In this document: positions 1 to 7,669 of the stretch, piece by piece
Position numbering within the stretch: the first letter of the stretch is position 1
Layout of the letters: every line of letters begins with the position of its first letter
Assembly: GCA_000433355.1 (NCBI GenBank)
Contig: FR893157.1
Location: forward strand, 1-10,997
DNA length: 10,997 bases
Reading direction: 5' to 3'
Source of the DNA: Alistipes sp. CAG:435
Lineage (GTDB): Bacteria > Bacteroidota > Bacteroidia > Bacteroidales > UBA932
Notes under the pieces: model-generated
Database searches by the model: none
Seen by the model: only the letters and a program-made list of their open reading frames with translations
What the model was told of the DNA's origin: nothing
Translations under genes and position numbers: made by a program

Positions 1-65
1 TTGTTTAACTTTTTAGTACGGTATATTTTTACCGAAGTATTGTGGTAACTATAGTTCAAGTTTTT

Positions 66-97
66 CTTGCACTTACGGGAAATTGTTAATACATTTA
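66..97 (+). promoter_or_regulatory. Possible Bacteroidetes-type promoter for the first SusC/SusD operon
   Basis: A CTTG at 66-69 lies 20 bases before TACATTTA at 90-97. This is close to the Bacteroidetes primary-sigma consensus (TTTG, 19-21 bases, TAnnTTTG), with one mismatch in each box. A start of transcription near 104 would give a leader of about 40 bases before the ATG at 143. A second weak candidate is TATATTTT at 22-29, beside a small hairpin (CGGTA 19-23 with TACCG 30-34). The AT-rich 142-base stretch ahead of the gene fits a promoter region, but the exact element is uncertain. Confidence 0.3.
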
Positions 98-142
98 TAT
101 GCAAAGCTCATTTTTATTCACTTCTATACAAATTTCTGTTAA

Positions 143-3100
143 ATGAAAAAGAATCGCACTTACAGAACGAACGCCTTTCTCGCGATGATGCTTGCAGGGT
201 CTTTCCTGGCAGGAACGACCTCGTTAGCGTCTGAGTCCAAGGCCGGTTCGTTGTCAGAGGCGGCCGCCTCCCAGCAACAGAACCGCACTGTAACCGGGAA
301 AGTCATAGACGCTTCCGGTCAGGGCGCTGTCGGCATCGGTGTAATGGTGAAAGGTACCTCAAACGGTACACTGACCAATCCTGATGGAACCTTTACTCTC
401 TCGAATGTGGCTCCCGGAGCCACTATCGTGTTCTCCAGCATCGGCTACAAGACGGTCGAGGTTGTCTATGAAGGCCAGCCTGTCAATGTGACCATCGCCG
501 AGGACAACGAACTTCTTGATGAATCCGTAGTGACCGCCCTCGGAATCAAGAGGGAAAGGAAGTCCCTCGGTTACGCTGTGGAGGACATCAACGCCTCCGA
601 GTTGATGAAGAACAAGACCGCCAACGCGATCAGCTCACTGTCCGGTAAGATCGCCGGTGTGAACATCACCCAGTCATCCGGAGCCGCAGGATCCGGTGCT
701 CAGATTATCCTTCGTGGTGGTACCTCCGGTTCAGAGAACCGCGACAACCAGCCGCTCTTCGTTGTGGACGGTGTCATCTATGACAACTCCTCACAGGTTG
801 TCGGAAACTCCGCCTTCGACGGTTCCGGATCAGGTTCGACAACAACCTCCAACCGTGTGATGGACATCAACCCTGAGGACATCGAAAGCATGTCAATCCT
901 TAAGGGACCGGCCGCTTCCGCTCTTTACGGATCACGCGCCGCGAACGGTGTCGTGCTCATCACCACAAAGAAAGGTAAGGACGGTGTCGTTGAGGTCAAT
1001 CTCAACACCAAGTACATCACATCTTGGGCAAAGTCTCTTCCTGAGGCGCAGACTGAGTACAGCCGTGGCTATATGGAGGATCTCTATGACAAAAGCGGGA
1101 CCTACCTCGGGACTAAATTCAACGATTTCTCCTACAACTCTTGGGGAGAGAGAGTGGCGGCAGGCACACAGACCTATGATAATATAGGTAACTTCTTCAC
1201 TCCTGCCGGAACGTGGGACACCAACCTGAGTGTTTCCGGAGGCCACAAGGACGGAAACTTCTTCCTTTCCGCTTCAAAATACGCTCAGGACGGTATCGTG
1301 CCGACCACCGGTTACGACAAGACCACATTCCGTTTCAACGGTGAGCAGAAGTTCAAGATCTTCACGTTCAGCGTCAACACCGCATATTCAAAGGCCACGA
1401 CAGACAGGACCCTTACTTCGGGCGGTCTTTACGGATCATCTGGTACCGGCACCCTCGGAGCTGTCTATGGCTGGAGCACCACTGATGATATGGAGCACTG
1501 GGCCAACGAGGACGGAACCCGTTACAGAATGTTCGGAGACCGTCTCGATCCTTGGGAAGAGAGGGACAATCCTTATTGGATCCTCAACAAGAACAGCTAC
1601 CGTGACAAGACCGAGCGTTTCACAGGATCCATCAATGTCCGCGCCGACATCACAAAGTGGCTCTTCATCAATTACCGTCTCGGCCTGGATACCTACAACA
1701 CAACCAACTCTACCCGCATAGCTCCGGAAGGTGCGATCCAGCAGGTATGGCAGAAAGGTATGATGAGTGACAACACCCTTAAATATTCATACCTCTCCAA
1801 CAACCTTATGATCAACGCCAACCACTCCATCGGTGATTTCCACGGAAACATCATGGCTGGTATGGCTACTGACGACACTTCCACCGACAGAAACTACAAG
1901 ATGGCATGGAACTTCGAGGTTCCGGATTTCTATTCTTACGCCAACGCTACGGACAACAACAAGAAGTTCCAGCACTCGGCGACAAAGAAGAGACTTGTCG
2001 GTGTGTTCGGTGAGGTTCGCCTTGACTGGAAGAACACAGTTTTCCTCTCTGCTACGGGACGTAATGACTGGACTTCAACCCTTCCTGTCGAGAACCGTTC
2101 TTATGTCTACCCTTCAGTAAGTGGATCATTCGTGTTCAGCCAACTGCTTAAAGACACCGGCGTGATGTCTGATGACATCCTCAGCTTCGGTAAACTCCGT
2201 GCATCCTGGGCAAAGGTTGGTAAGGACACCGGCGCTTACGAGACCAACACCGCTCTTTGGCCTGTAGGCTCATACCTTCTGGGCAAGACCGGAGTCGGCG
2301 CTACCTGGACCCGTGGTAACCCTTACCTCCGTCCTGAGATGAGCAAGTCTTCCGAGATCGGTCTCGAACTCCATTTCTTCCAGCACAGGTTGAAGATGGA
2401 CGTGGCTTACTACACAAATGACTCCTACAATCAGATCCTGAGCCCACGTGGACCTCAGTCAACCGGTTACATCTTCTGCTCGATCAACGCTGGTAACGTT
2501 TACAACAAGGGTATCGAGTTCTCACTCTCCGGAACCCCGATCGAGAACAGGAGTTTCGTTTGGGAATCAGCTCTCAACATCGCCGGAAACAGAGGCACAA
2601 TGGACGGCCTTCCTAAGGGTATGGACGTTATGTATGTGACCGATGTTCAGTACGGAAGCGCCAAGGCTGCTTCATTCTCAGGAGGCGACTTCATGGCCAT
2701 CAGCGGAACCACATGGATGAGAGACAAGAAAGGCAACATTGTACTTGACTCTAACAATATGCCTCTTAAGACTGACGCCACTGCCATCCAGGTCGGAAAC
2801 CGTGAGTCCAAGCTGACTGGAGGATGGAACAACACCTTCACTTACAAGAACCTGACTTTCAATATGCTGTGGGAATTCCGCATCGGTGGTGACGTGTTCA
2901 ATGGAACCAAATATGCGATGACACAGAATGGTACCAGCAAGTTCTCAGCCGAGGTAAGGAACCAGCCTCTGGTCATCAGTGGTGTGCACCAGATTCTCGA
3001 CGATAAGAAAAAGGTCGTCGGCTACACTGATCCGGAGACTTATGTTTTCGAGCCAGATCAGACTTACGACTTCAACAACCAAAAGACATCCGGCTACAAC

Positions 3101-3415
3101 ATCATCAAGAACTACTACACTGGATCTTACAACTACGAGACCGCAAACTGGATCACCGATGTCAACTCTTTGAGACTCCGTACCCTCTCCGTCACCTACA
3201 ATCTTCCTAAGAAGCTTTTGGAAAAGAGCAAGGTCATCAAGAGGGCATCCGTTTCCGCCATCGCGAACAATCTCCTTCTCTTCACGAACTATGACGGGGA
3301 TCCAGAGGTTGCCGCTTCAGGAGCGGGCCGTGGAGGTTCTTCTTCAGTCGGATTCGACTACTGCGGTGTTCCTGCCGTCTCAAGCTTCACGTTTGGTGTG
3401 AACCTTACTTTCTAA
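143..3415 (+). CDS. SusC/RagA-family TonB-dependent outer-membrane transporter
   Basis: Imports a nutrient (oligosaccharide, peptide or similar) across the outer membrane, powered by TonB-ExbBD, with the SusD-like protein encoded next as its lid. The 1090-residue protein has a signal peptide (about 1-30), a carboxypeptidase-regulatory-like beta-sandwich (about 48-122), the characteristic LDESVVTALG segment at 125-134 that marks the TonB-box region, a plug (about 145-278) with LFVVDGVIYDN at 205-215 and ILKGPAASALYGSRAANGV at 252-270, then a large beta barrel. It ends in FGVNLTF, with the C-terminal aromatic residue expected of Bam-assembled barrels. Length and domain order are normal for SusC proteins. 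There is no extra N-terminal STN domain, so direct anti-sigma signalling is not suggested. The start fits because the signal peptide begins there. The susD start lies 33 bases downstream, so the two are co-transcribed. The family is certain; the substrate is unknown. Confidence 0.97.
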   Translation: MKKNRTYRTNAFLAMMLAGSFLAGTTSLASESKAGSLSEAAASQQQNRTVTGKVIDASGQGAVGIGVMVKGTSNGTLTNPDGTFTLSNVAPGATIVFSSIGYKTVEVVYEGQPVNVTIAEDNELLDESVVTALGIKRERKSLGYAVEDINASELMKNKTANAISSLSGKIAGVNITQSSGAAGSGAQIILRGGTSGSENRDNQPLFVVDGVIYDNSSQVVGNSAFDGSGSGSTTTSNRVMDINPEDIESMSILKGPAASALYGSRAANGVVLITTKKGKDGVVEVNLNTKYITSWAKSLPEAQTEYSRGYMEDLYDKSGTYLGTKFNDFSYNSWGERVAAGTQTYDNIGNFFTPAGTWDTNLSVSGGHKDGNFFLSASKYAQDGIVPTTGYDKTTFRFNGEQKFKIFTFSVNTAYSKATTDRTLTSGGLYGSSGTGTLGAVYGWSTTDDMEHWANEDGTRYRMFGDRLDPWEERDNPYWILNKNSYRDKTERFTGSINVRADITKWLFINYRLGLDTYNTTNSTRIAPEGAIQQVWQKGMMSDNTLKYSYLSNNLMINANHSIGDFHGNIMAGMATDDTSTDRNYKMAWNFEVPDFYSYANATDNNKKFQHSATKKRLVGVFGEVRLDWKNTVFLSATGRNDWTSTLPVENRSYVYPSVSGSFVFSQLLKDTGVMSDDILSFGKLRASWAKVGKDTGAYETNTALWPVGSYLLGKTGVGATWTRGNPYLRPEMSKSSEIGLELHFFQHRLKMDVAYYTNDSYNQILSPRGPQSTGYIFCSINAGNVYNKGIEFSLSGTPIENRSFVWESALNIAGNRGTMDGLPKGMDVMYVTDVQYGSAKAASFSGGDFMAISGTTWMRDKKGNIVLDSNNMPLKTDATAIQVGNRESKLTGGWNNTFTYKNLTFNMLWEFRIGGDVFNGTKYAMTQNGTSKFSAEVRNQPLVISGVHQILDDKKKVVGYTDPETYVFEPDQTYDFNNQKTSGYNIIKNYYTGSYNYETANWITDVNSLRLRTLSVTYNLPKKLLEKSKVIKRASVSAIANNLLLFTNYDGDPEVAASGAGRGGSSSVGFDYCGVPAVSSFTFGVNLTF

Positions 3416-3448
3416 TCAGCCGTGACATCATTTAAATATTCAAAAAGT

Positions 3449-5356
3449 ATGAAACTTATCAAAACAATATTTCTCACTGGTGCTTTGACGGCGGCGCTCT
3501 CGTTAGTGTCCTGTGCCGAATGGCTGGATGTGAACACCGACCCTGAGAATCCTACTCTGGAGTCCGCCGAGTACCAGCTCGAACTTGCCCATTGCGAGTT
3601 CTACACCAACAGCGCGCAGCAGTTCGCCGCCTGGCGTTCTTCGATGGCGATGGGAGATTGGACTAGAAACATCAGTGGTGGTACCTACTGGAGTATGTCC
3701 TTCTGGGCACCGGCTGACGGTATAACAACAACACCTTACCAATGGTTCCTCGTCGGAGCGGGTGCTACCCTCAAGGATATGTACGCCAAGGCTATGGCCG
3801 CGGAGAACTGGCACTATGCCGGAGTCGCGAAGGTACTCCTTGCCTACGGCTATATGCTTATGACCGACCTTTACGGCGAGATGCCTTACACACAAGGTCT
3901 TTCCGAGAGTGCCATTCCTGAATATGACAACGGGAAGACTATCTACCTTGGATGTCTCAAGGACATCGACGAGGCTATCGACCTCCTCTCCAGAAGCATA
4001 GACACCAACAAGATGCCGTCACTTGCGGTCGGAGATTTCTGGAACAACGGTGATGTCAACAAGTGGTCGAAACTTGCCAATCTGCTCAAGGCCCGTTGGA
4101 TCAACAAGCTCATCAAGAAGGGCGAAGGCAGTTATCTTGAAGGTAAATATGATCGTCAGGCTATTCTGGACTGCCTTTCCAAGGCTATGACCAGCAACGC
4201 TGACAACACCGTCATCAACCATACGGATGACAATGGCACGACTCACGATGACCTTGGTTGGAACGAGCCGGTGGATTACTCTCCTTTGTTCTCCGTCTGC
4301 GGAATGAACAGCGGTTATATGGCCACCAAGATGCTTTACGACAACCTGACGAACTTCGATGGTCTGGGAGTCGAAGATCCGCGTGCCGACCACATTCTTC
4401 CTTGGGCGAAGTCCAAGAAGAGCGATGCCGCACCTAAGGAGATCAAGTGGAATGCGAACGGTACTTGGAGAAGGACCCTTGGCGTGGATATGTCTTCGAA
4501 CATATTCAGCACCGGTGGTCCGCTCAGAGCCAGCTATGGTTCAGATGACGCGGCTGCTAAGAAGGGTATCCGCAATGGTGATTTCTTCTGGATCAACTCA
4601 TCGTCAGCAGACAGACTTGGGGATACCGTCTATGTTGAAAGCACATCCACTTCCAAAGGCTATCACGCCAAGAGCAGTCTCATTTACAGAAGAAACAACA
4701 ACAAGGAGGGATCGGAAGAGTCCGGATCGTTCTATTCACGTGTATCCGCCCCTACTTACGTCGGAACATACGCTGAGGCTTGCTTCATCAAGGCTGAGGT
4801 CCTCTTCAACAATGGTGACAAGGCCGGTGCCTATGATGCTTACAAGGAAGGTATAAAGGCTTCCATCGAGCTGATGAACGAAAAGCTTAAGGTTTGGGTC
4901 AATGAGGACGCGTCTCTCGCTTCCTGTCCTTCATTCACTCCTATCGCTCAGGCGGACATCGACAACTTCCTCGCGAACGGTATCGGTTCCTCCGGAGATC
5001 TGACATTGGGCAGAATCCTTACCCAGAAGAGAATAGCGTTGCTGTTCTCAGTCGAGATCTGGAATGACATGCGTCGTTACGACTTCAACAGGAGTCTCTT
5101 CCTTGGATGGAACATCGCGGCCTATCACGACGTGAACGCAGCCGCTTCCGAGGCCATCCCTGCCGGCCAGTATTTCCGTCGTTGGAGACAGTGCTCGCAC
5201 GAACTTAACTACAACACCGACAACCTTCAGGCCATCGGTAATCAGGTGCCTGGCGCCGACATGTCATACGTGAGGGAGACTGACGGCAAGAATTGCTGGA
5301 ACCTCAAACCTGATGTCTGGACCATCAACGTTTGGTGGGATTCCGACCAGCAGTAA
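3449..5356 (+). CDS. SusD/RagB-like nutrient-binding outer-membrane lipoprotein
   Basis: Surface lipoprotein expected to bind substrate and close over the preceding SusC barrel. I chose the ATG at 3449, giving 635 residues. The frame is open back to a GTG at 3422, but that start only adds nine residues ahead of an obvious lipoprotein signal. The signal is MKLIKTIF, a hydrophobic core, then the lipobox LVSC with Cys22 as the lipidated residue. The mature start, AEWLDVNTDPENPT, is typical of the SusD-like branch often named 'SusD/RagB family nutrient-binding outer membrane lipoprotein' (Pfam SusD-like families separate from classical SusD_RagB). Further support is the helical repeat segment EACFIKAEVLFNNGD (about 440-457) and the ILTQKRIALLFSVEIWNDMRRYDF-like block near 522-546, which matches the family's conserved C-terminal region. 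At 635 residues it is longer than SusD itself (about 550). It is in an operon with susC and is followed by a terminator. Confidence 0.95.
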   Translation: MKLIKTIFLTGALTAALSLVSCAEWLDVNTDPENPTLESAEYQLELAHCEFYTNSAQQFAAWRSSMAMGDWTRNISGGTYWSMSFWAPADGITTTPYQWFLVGAGATLKDMYAKAMAAENWHYAGVAKVLLAYGYMLMTDLYGEMPYTQGLSESAIPEYDNGKTIYLGCLKDIDEAIDLLSRSIDTNKMPSLAVGDFWNNGDVNKWSKLANLLKARWINKLIKKGEGSYLEGKYDRQAILDCLSKAMTSNADNTVINHTDDNGTTHDDLGWNEPVDYSPLFSVCGMNSGYMATKMLYDNLTNFDGLGVEDPRADHILPWAKSKKSDAAPKEIKWNANGTWRRTLGVDMSSNIFSTGGPLRASYGSDDAAAKKGIRNGDFFWINSSSADRLGDTVYVESTSTSKGYHAKSSLIYRRNNNKEGSEESGSFYSRVSAPTYVGTYAEACFIKAEVLFNNGDKAGAYDAYKEGIKASIELMNEKLKVWVNEDASLASCPSFTPIAQADIDNFLANGIGSSGDLTLGRILTQKRIALLFSVEIWNDMRRYDFNRSLFLGWNIAAYHDVNAAASEAIPAGQYFRRWRQCSHELNYNTDNLQAIGNQVPGADMSYVRETDGKNCWNLKPDVWTINVWWDSDQQ

Positions 5357-5384
5357 TTCAATTGTTCAAATAACACAAGCAAAA

Positions 5385-5415
5385 GGGGGACGGTCAGTTT
5401 GGCCGTCCTCTTTCT
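5385..5415 (+). terminator. Intrinsic terminator of the first susC-susD operon
   Basis: The left arm G5386 to A5396 pairs with T5400 to C5410 around a GTT loop. The core is GGACGG with CCGTCC, and a few G-T pairs extend the stem to about 11-12 pairs. TTTCT follows directly. It starts about 30 bases after the susD stop codon, the normal place for an operon-end rho-independent terminator. Confidence 0.8.
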
Positions 5416-5537
5416 GTGAGGCGCTGCCAACGAGTGTGTTGCTTTCAGCATCTTGCAACTTCAATTTGGCAAAGTATGTTGTTTAATTTCCTAATTGTCG
5501 GACGTCGATTCCATCAGTTATTCCATTTCCGAAGATG

Positions 5538-5568
5538 ATTGGGAATCCGGGAATATTCATTATCTTTG
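5538..5568 (+). promoter_or_regulatory. Bacteroidetes promoter for the ATPase gene
   Basis: TATCTTTG at 5561-5568 is an exact match to the Bacteroidetes -7 consensus TAnnTTTG. ATTG at 5538-5541, 19 bases upstream, matches the -33 TTTG box at three of four bases. Transcription would start near 5575, leaving a short leader of about 20 bases before the ATG at 5597. The preceding operon is closed by the terminator at 5385-5415, so this gene needs its own promoter. An 8-base palindrome, GAATATTC (5551-5558), sits inside the spacer. Confidence 0.65.
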
Positions 5569-5596
5569 AAGGTAGGACATAAAAAAGGTTGGCACT

Positions 5597-7165
5597 ATGG
5601 AGGCAAAAAGGATAAGGTACCCGATCGGGGTGCAGACTTTCGACAAGATCATAGAAGGGGGCTATCTGTACATTGACAAAACGGGATATGTGCATGAATT
5701 GGCGGATACGTACAATTATGTGTTCCTGAGCAGGCCGCGGCGGTTCGGGAAATCGCTGCTTTCCTCCACATTCCACAGTTATTTCGCCGGGGAAATGGAA
5801 CTGTTCGAGGGGCTGGAGGCTGGACGGCTCAAGAAGGAGTGGACACGACACCCGGTGTTCCACTTTGACATGTCAACGGCGAAACATCTTAATGGAGGGC
5901 AACTGCAACGTATATTGGGTTACAAACTATCCGAATACGAGAAGAAGTGGGGTGCGGATTCCGGCATCGCAGATGATGACATCAACGCGAGATTTGAGCG
6001 TCTTGTCAAAGCGGCTGTCGAAAATACCGGCGAGAAGGCGGTCATAATCATTGATGAATATGACGCCCCGCTGCTGGACGTGATGAACGACAGGGAGAGG
6101 CTGGCCCCGATGCGGCAGATAATGAGGAACTTCTATAGCCCCATCAAGAGCCTTGACCCTTACCTGAGGTTCGTGTTCATCACAGGGATAAACAAGTTCG
6201 CCCAGCTCAGCATATTCAGTGAGCTGAACAACCTCCAGAACATCTCGATGATGCCGAGGTACTCCGCCATCTGCGGCATCACGCAGTCCGAACTGGAAAA
6301 AGATATGAAGGAGCCTGTTCGTGATCTCGCCGACAGTCAGGGTGTCTCCTACGACAACGCGTTGCAACTGCTTAAGCACAACTACGACGGCTACCACTTC
6401 TGCCACGGATCCGAGGACATCTATAACCCGTTCAGCCTGATCAAATGCCTTGACGCAAGGGAGTTCGGCTCATACTGGTTCGAGACCGGCACGCCCACAT
6501 TCCTTTTGGAAAGGTTACGGAAGAATCCTATGGACGAGACAAAACTGGACAAGATGACTGAAATCGCCCAAAGCGACTTTGACATCTCTCCGGAACTGAC
6601 GGAAGACACCCTTCCGATGTTGTACCAAACAGGCTATCTTACAATCAAAGGATACAACAAGGAAGATCATTCCTACACACTTGGCTACCCGAACAGGGAG
6701 GTTCGGGAAGGCTTCTTGAGAGGTCTTCTCGCCAACTACAAAAGTTCGGAGGGAATGAGTGCGTCATTCGTGCTGAAGTTCAACAAGGCTCTGAAGGACA
6801 ACGATGTGAACGGTTCCCTTGAACTCCTCCAATCCTTCATGGCCGGCATCCCCTACGATCTGGAGAACAAGACTGAGAAACACTACCAGACAATCATCTA
6901 CCTTGTCTTCTCGCTCCTCGGCTACTACACCCAGGCCGAGGTCAAGTCGGCCGTCGGACGAGCGGACGCCGTCTGCCGGACAAAGGATGGCACCTACGTA
7001 TTCGAGTTCAAGGTGGACGGCTCGGCGGAGGAAGCCCTCAAGCAGATCGACGAAAAAGGCTACATGATTCCATACAAAAAGGAAGGCCGGTGCGTAAAGG
7101 TGGGTGTGAACATCTCATCCGCCACAAGAACCCTGGACTCATGGAAGGTCGCCGAGGAGGTGTAG
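5597..7165 (+). CDS. AAA-ATPase with C-terminal PD-(D/E)XK nuclease-like domain
   Basis: A 522-residue cytoplasmic protein with no signal or membrane segment, belonging to the 'AAA-ATPase-like / PD-(D/E)XK nuclease' family that is abundant and multicopy in Bacteroidetes. Visible motifs: the N-terminal family signature YPIGVQTFDKIIEGGYLYIDK (about 8-28); a P-loop variant, SRPRRFGKS (45-53), in which the first Gly of GxxxxGKS is Ser, as is usual here; Walker B, KAVIIIDEYD (147-156); and a sensor-like strand, RFVFITGINKF (191-201). A middle helical region contains HNYDGYHF (261-268) and IYNPFSL. The C-terminal domain has GRADAV with Asp457, then FEFK with Glu470 and Lys472, and a Q-I-x3-KGY segment (483-489), matching a PD-(D/E)XK active-site layout. 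Length is typical and the frame is intact, so it looks functional. Its cellular role is not established. Ideas include defence, DNA repair or mobile-element functions, but nothing here decides among them. It is monocistronic, between two transport operons. Confidence 0.92.
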   Translation: MEAKRIRYPIGVQTFDKIIEGGYLYIDKTGYVHELADTYNYVFLSRPRRFGKSLLSSTFHSYFAGEMELFEGLEAGRLKKEWTRHPVFHFDMSTAKHLNGGQLQRILGYKLSEYEKKWGADSGIADDDINARFERLVKAAVENTGEKAVIIIDEYDAPLLDVMNDRERLAPMRQIMRNFYSPIKSLDPYLRFVFITGINKFAQLSIFSELNNLQNISMMPRYSAICGITQSELEKDMKEPVRDLADSQGVSYDNALQLLKHNYDGYHFCHGSEDIYNPFSLIKCLDAREFGSYWFETGTPTFLLERLRKNPMDETKLDKMTEIAQSDFDISPELTEDTLPMLYQTGYLTIKGYNKEDHSYTLGYPNREVREGFLRGLLANYKSSEGMSASFVLKFNKALKDNDVNGSLELLQSFMAGIPYDLENKTEKHYQTIIYLVFSLLGYYTQAEVKSAVGRADAVCRTKDGTYVFEFKVDGSAEEALKQIDEKGYMIPYKKEGRCVKVGVNISSATRTLDSWKVAEEV

Positions 7166-7201
7166 TGGCACAGGAATATTCATAGAGCGGATCAATGACA
7201 C

Positions 7202-7291
7202 CGCTTCCCCGTGAGACTCTTTCCCGAAGCCCCGGGCGGATCCTGCGCTTCCCCGTGAGACTCTTTCCCGAAGCCCCGGGCGTATCTTGCG
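7202..7291. repeat. 44-base tandem repeat, two copies
   Basis: A 37-base stretch at 7202-7238 recurs without a mismatch at 7246-7282, giving a period of 44. The linkers (7239-7247 and 7283-7291) also align, with two differences, so the unit is a true 44-base tandem duplication of about two copies. Each unit carries GCTTC and GAAGC as short inverted arms and a CCCGGG palindrome, and is C-rich on this strand. It begins 36 bases after the ATPase stop codon. Function is unknown. It may be part of a dispersed intergenic repeat or a folded 3' untranslated region. Confidence 0.85.
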
Positions 7292-7294
7292 GCG

Positions 7295-7424
7295 ATTTTG
7301 CAAAATGCCTTCAGGTCAAATGCCCGCGGAAGGCCTTAGAGCGGAACATTGGATGAATAACTACGAGGGCAAGTCAAGGCTTTTTCATGTAAGCCTGCGA
7401 ATCAACCCATTCGGAGGCATTTGA
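7295..7424. repeat. Cluster of palindromes and inverted repeats in the intergenic spacer
   Basis: ATTTTGCAAAAT at 7295-7306 is a perfect 12-base palindrome. GCCTTC (7307-7312) pairs with GAAGGC (7329-7334). TCAAATGCC (7316-7324) recurs inverted as GGCATTTGA (7416-7424), exactly 100 bases away, with similar flanks (TTCAG beside one arm, and TTCAG again on the opposite strand of the other). No tRNA-like fold or protein with recognisable motifs was seen here. The region could be a non-coding RNA, a miniature mobile element or a dispersed repeat; the sequence alone does not say which. Confidence 0.5.
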
Positions 7425-7477
7425 GGCTGAACGTGTTTTGTAAGATGTAACCTTGCATAAGATCAATAGAATAATAA

Positions 7478-7511
7478 AAAGCGTGGCCGGGGAAGCACCC
7501 GGCCACGCTTT
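7478..7511. terminator. Strong bidirectional intrinsic terminator between converging genes
   Basis: A perfect 14-pair stem, AAAGCGTGGCCGGG (7478-7491) with CCCGGCCACGCTTT (7498-7511), closes a six-base loop (7492-7497). On the minus strand it is followed by TTTTTATTATT, a good T-tract; on the plus strand by a weaker TTTGTGTTT. The better tract therefore serves minus-strand transcription. It lies 19 bases beyond the stop codon of the fossil susD tail, as expected for that gene's original terminator. It can also stop plus-strand reading from the ATPase gene. Confidence 0.88.
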
Positions 7512-7530
7512 GTGTTTGGAAAACGAACTA

Positions 7531-7623
7531 TTACCAACCCTTGGTCTGGGTGAGTGTGAAGCTATTTTCGGCGTAATCGTCGATCAAGGCTATTCGGCGA
7601 CAACCTACATTTGATTTAACGTT
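7531..7623 (-). pseudogene. Fossil C-terminal tail of a SusD-like gene
   Basis: On the minus strand a reading frame after an in-frame TGA (7624-7626) runs for 30 codons to TAA at 7531-7533. Its last 19 codons read ALIDDYAENSFTLTQTKGW. This resembles the terminal segment of SusD proteins and aligns with the end of the intact susD in this window, VITQYANKNVTITQNPGW, at 8 of 18 positions including Y, A, T-x-T-Q and the final GW. No start codon, signal peptide or other SusD region remains; homology fades upstream of about 7590. Codons differ enough from the neighbouring susD that this is not a recent copy of it. The remnant is followed at normal spacing by a terminator facing the same way. Inference: the residual 3' end of an older susC-susD operon. 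Confidence 0.65.
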
Positions 7624-7669
7624 TCAGCCTTGAATGGCAATGATAAGATTATTATCACACGCAGATATT

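Noticed and set aside
45..53. Window positions given are 5729-5755 in DNA terms: variant P-loop of the ATPase read as an inactivating mutation
   Set aside because: SRPRRFGKS (protein residues 45-53) lacks the first Gly of the textbook P-loop, but RPRRFGKS is the normal form in this family, so it does not indicate loss of function.
3422..3448. Upstream GTG start for the first susD gene
   Set aside because: It would place nine polar residues before a standard lipoprotein signal peptide; the ATG at 3449 begins directly with MKLIKTIF.
4359..4856. 165-codon plus-strand frame inside susD, and similar long frames opposite or within the susC, susD and ATPase genes (for example 932-1246, 1230-1721, 5927-6406, 9720-10109)
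   Set aside because: All overlap strongly supported genes, have low-complexity Ser/Arg/Thr- or Val-rich translations and no motifs. They are shadow frames caused by codon bias.
7202..7291. CRISPR-like pattern: two identical 37-base repeats
   Set aside because: The interval between the copies is only 7 bases and is itself nearly repeated, there are just two copies, and no cas gene is present. It is a tandem repeat.
7353..7424. Small plus-strand frame of 23 codons (MNNYEGKSRLFHVSLRINPF...)
   Set aside because: No promoter or ribosome site was seen, and its end falls in an inverted-repeat arm. It is more likely chance within a structured spacer.
7335..7477. Possible tRNA or other known RNA gene in the spacer
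   Set aside because: I found no cloverleaf arms, no GTTCGA-type T-loop and no recognised RNA motif on either strand.
7641..7657. Hairpin TGATAA/TTATCA after the secreted gene as its terminator
   Set aside because: Only six AT-rich pairs and no T-tract after it on the minus strand; the strong hairpin at 7478-7511 is the better terminator.
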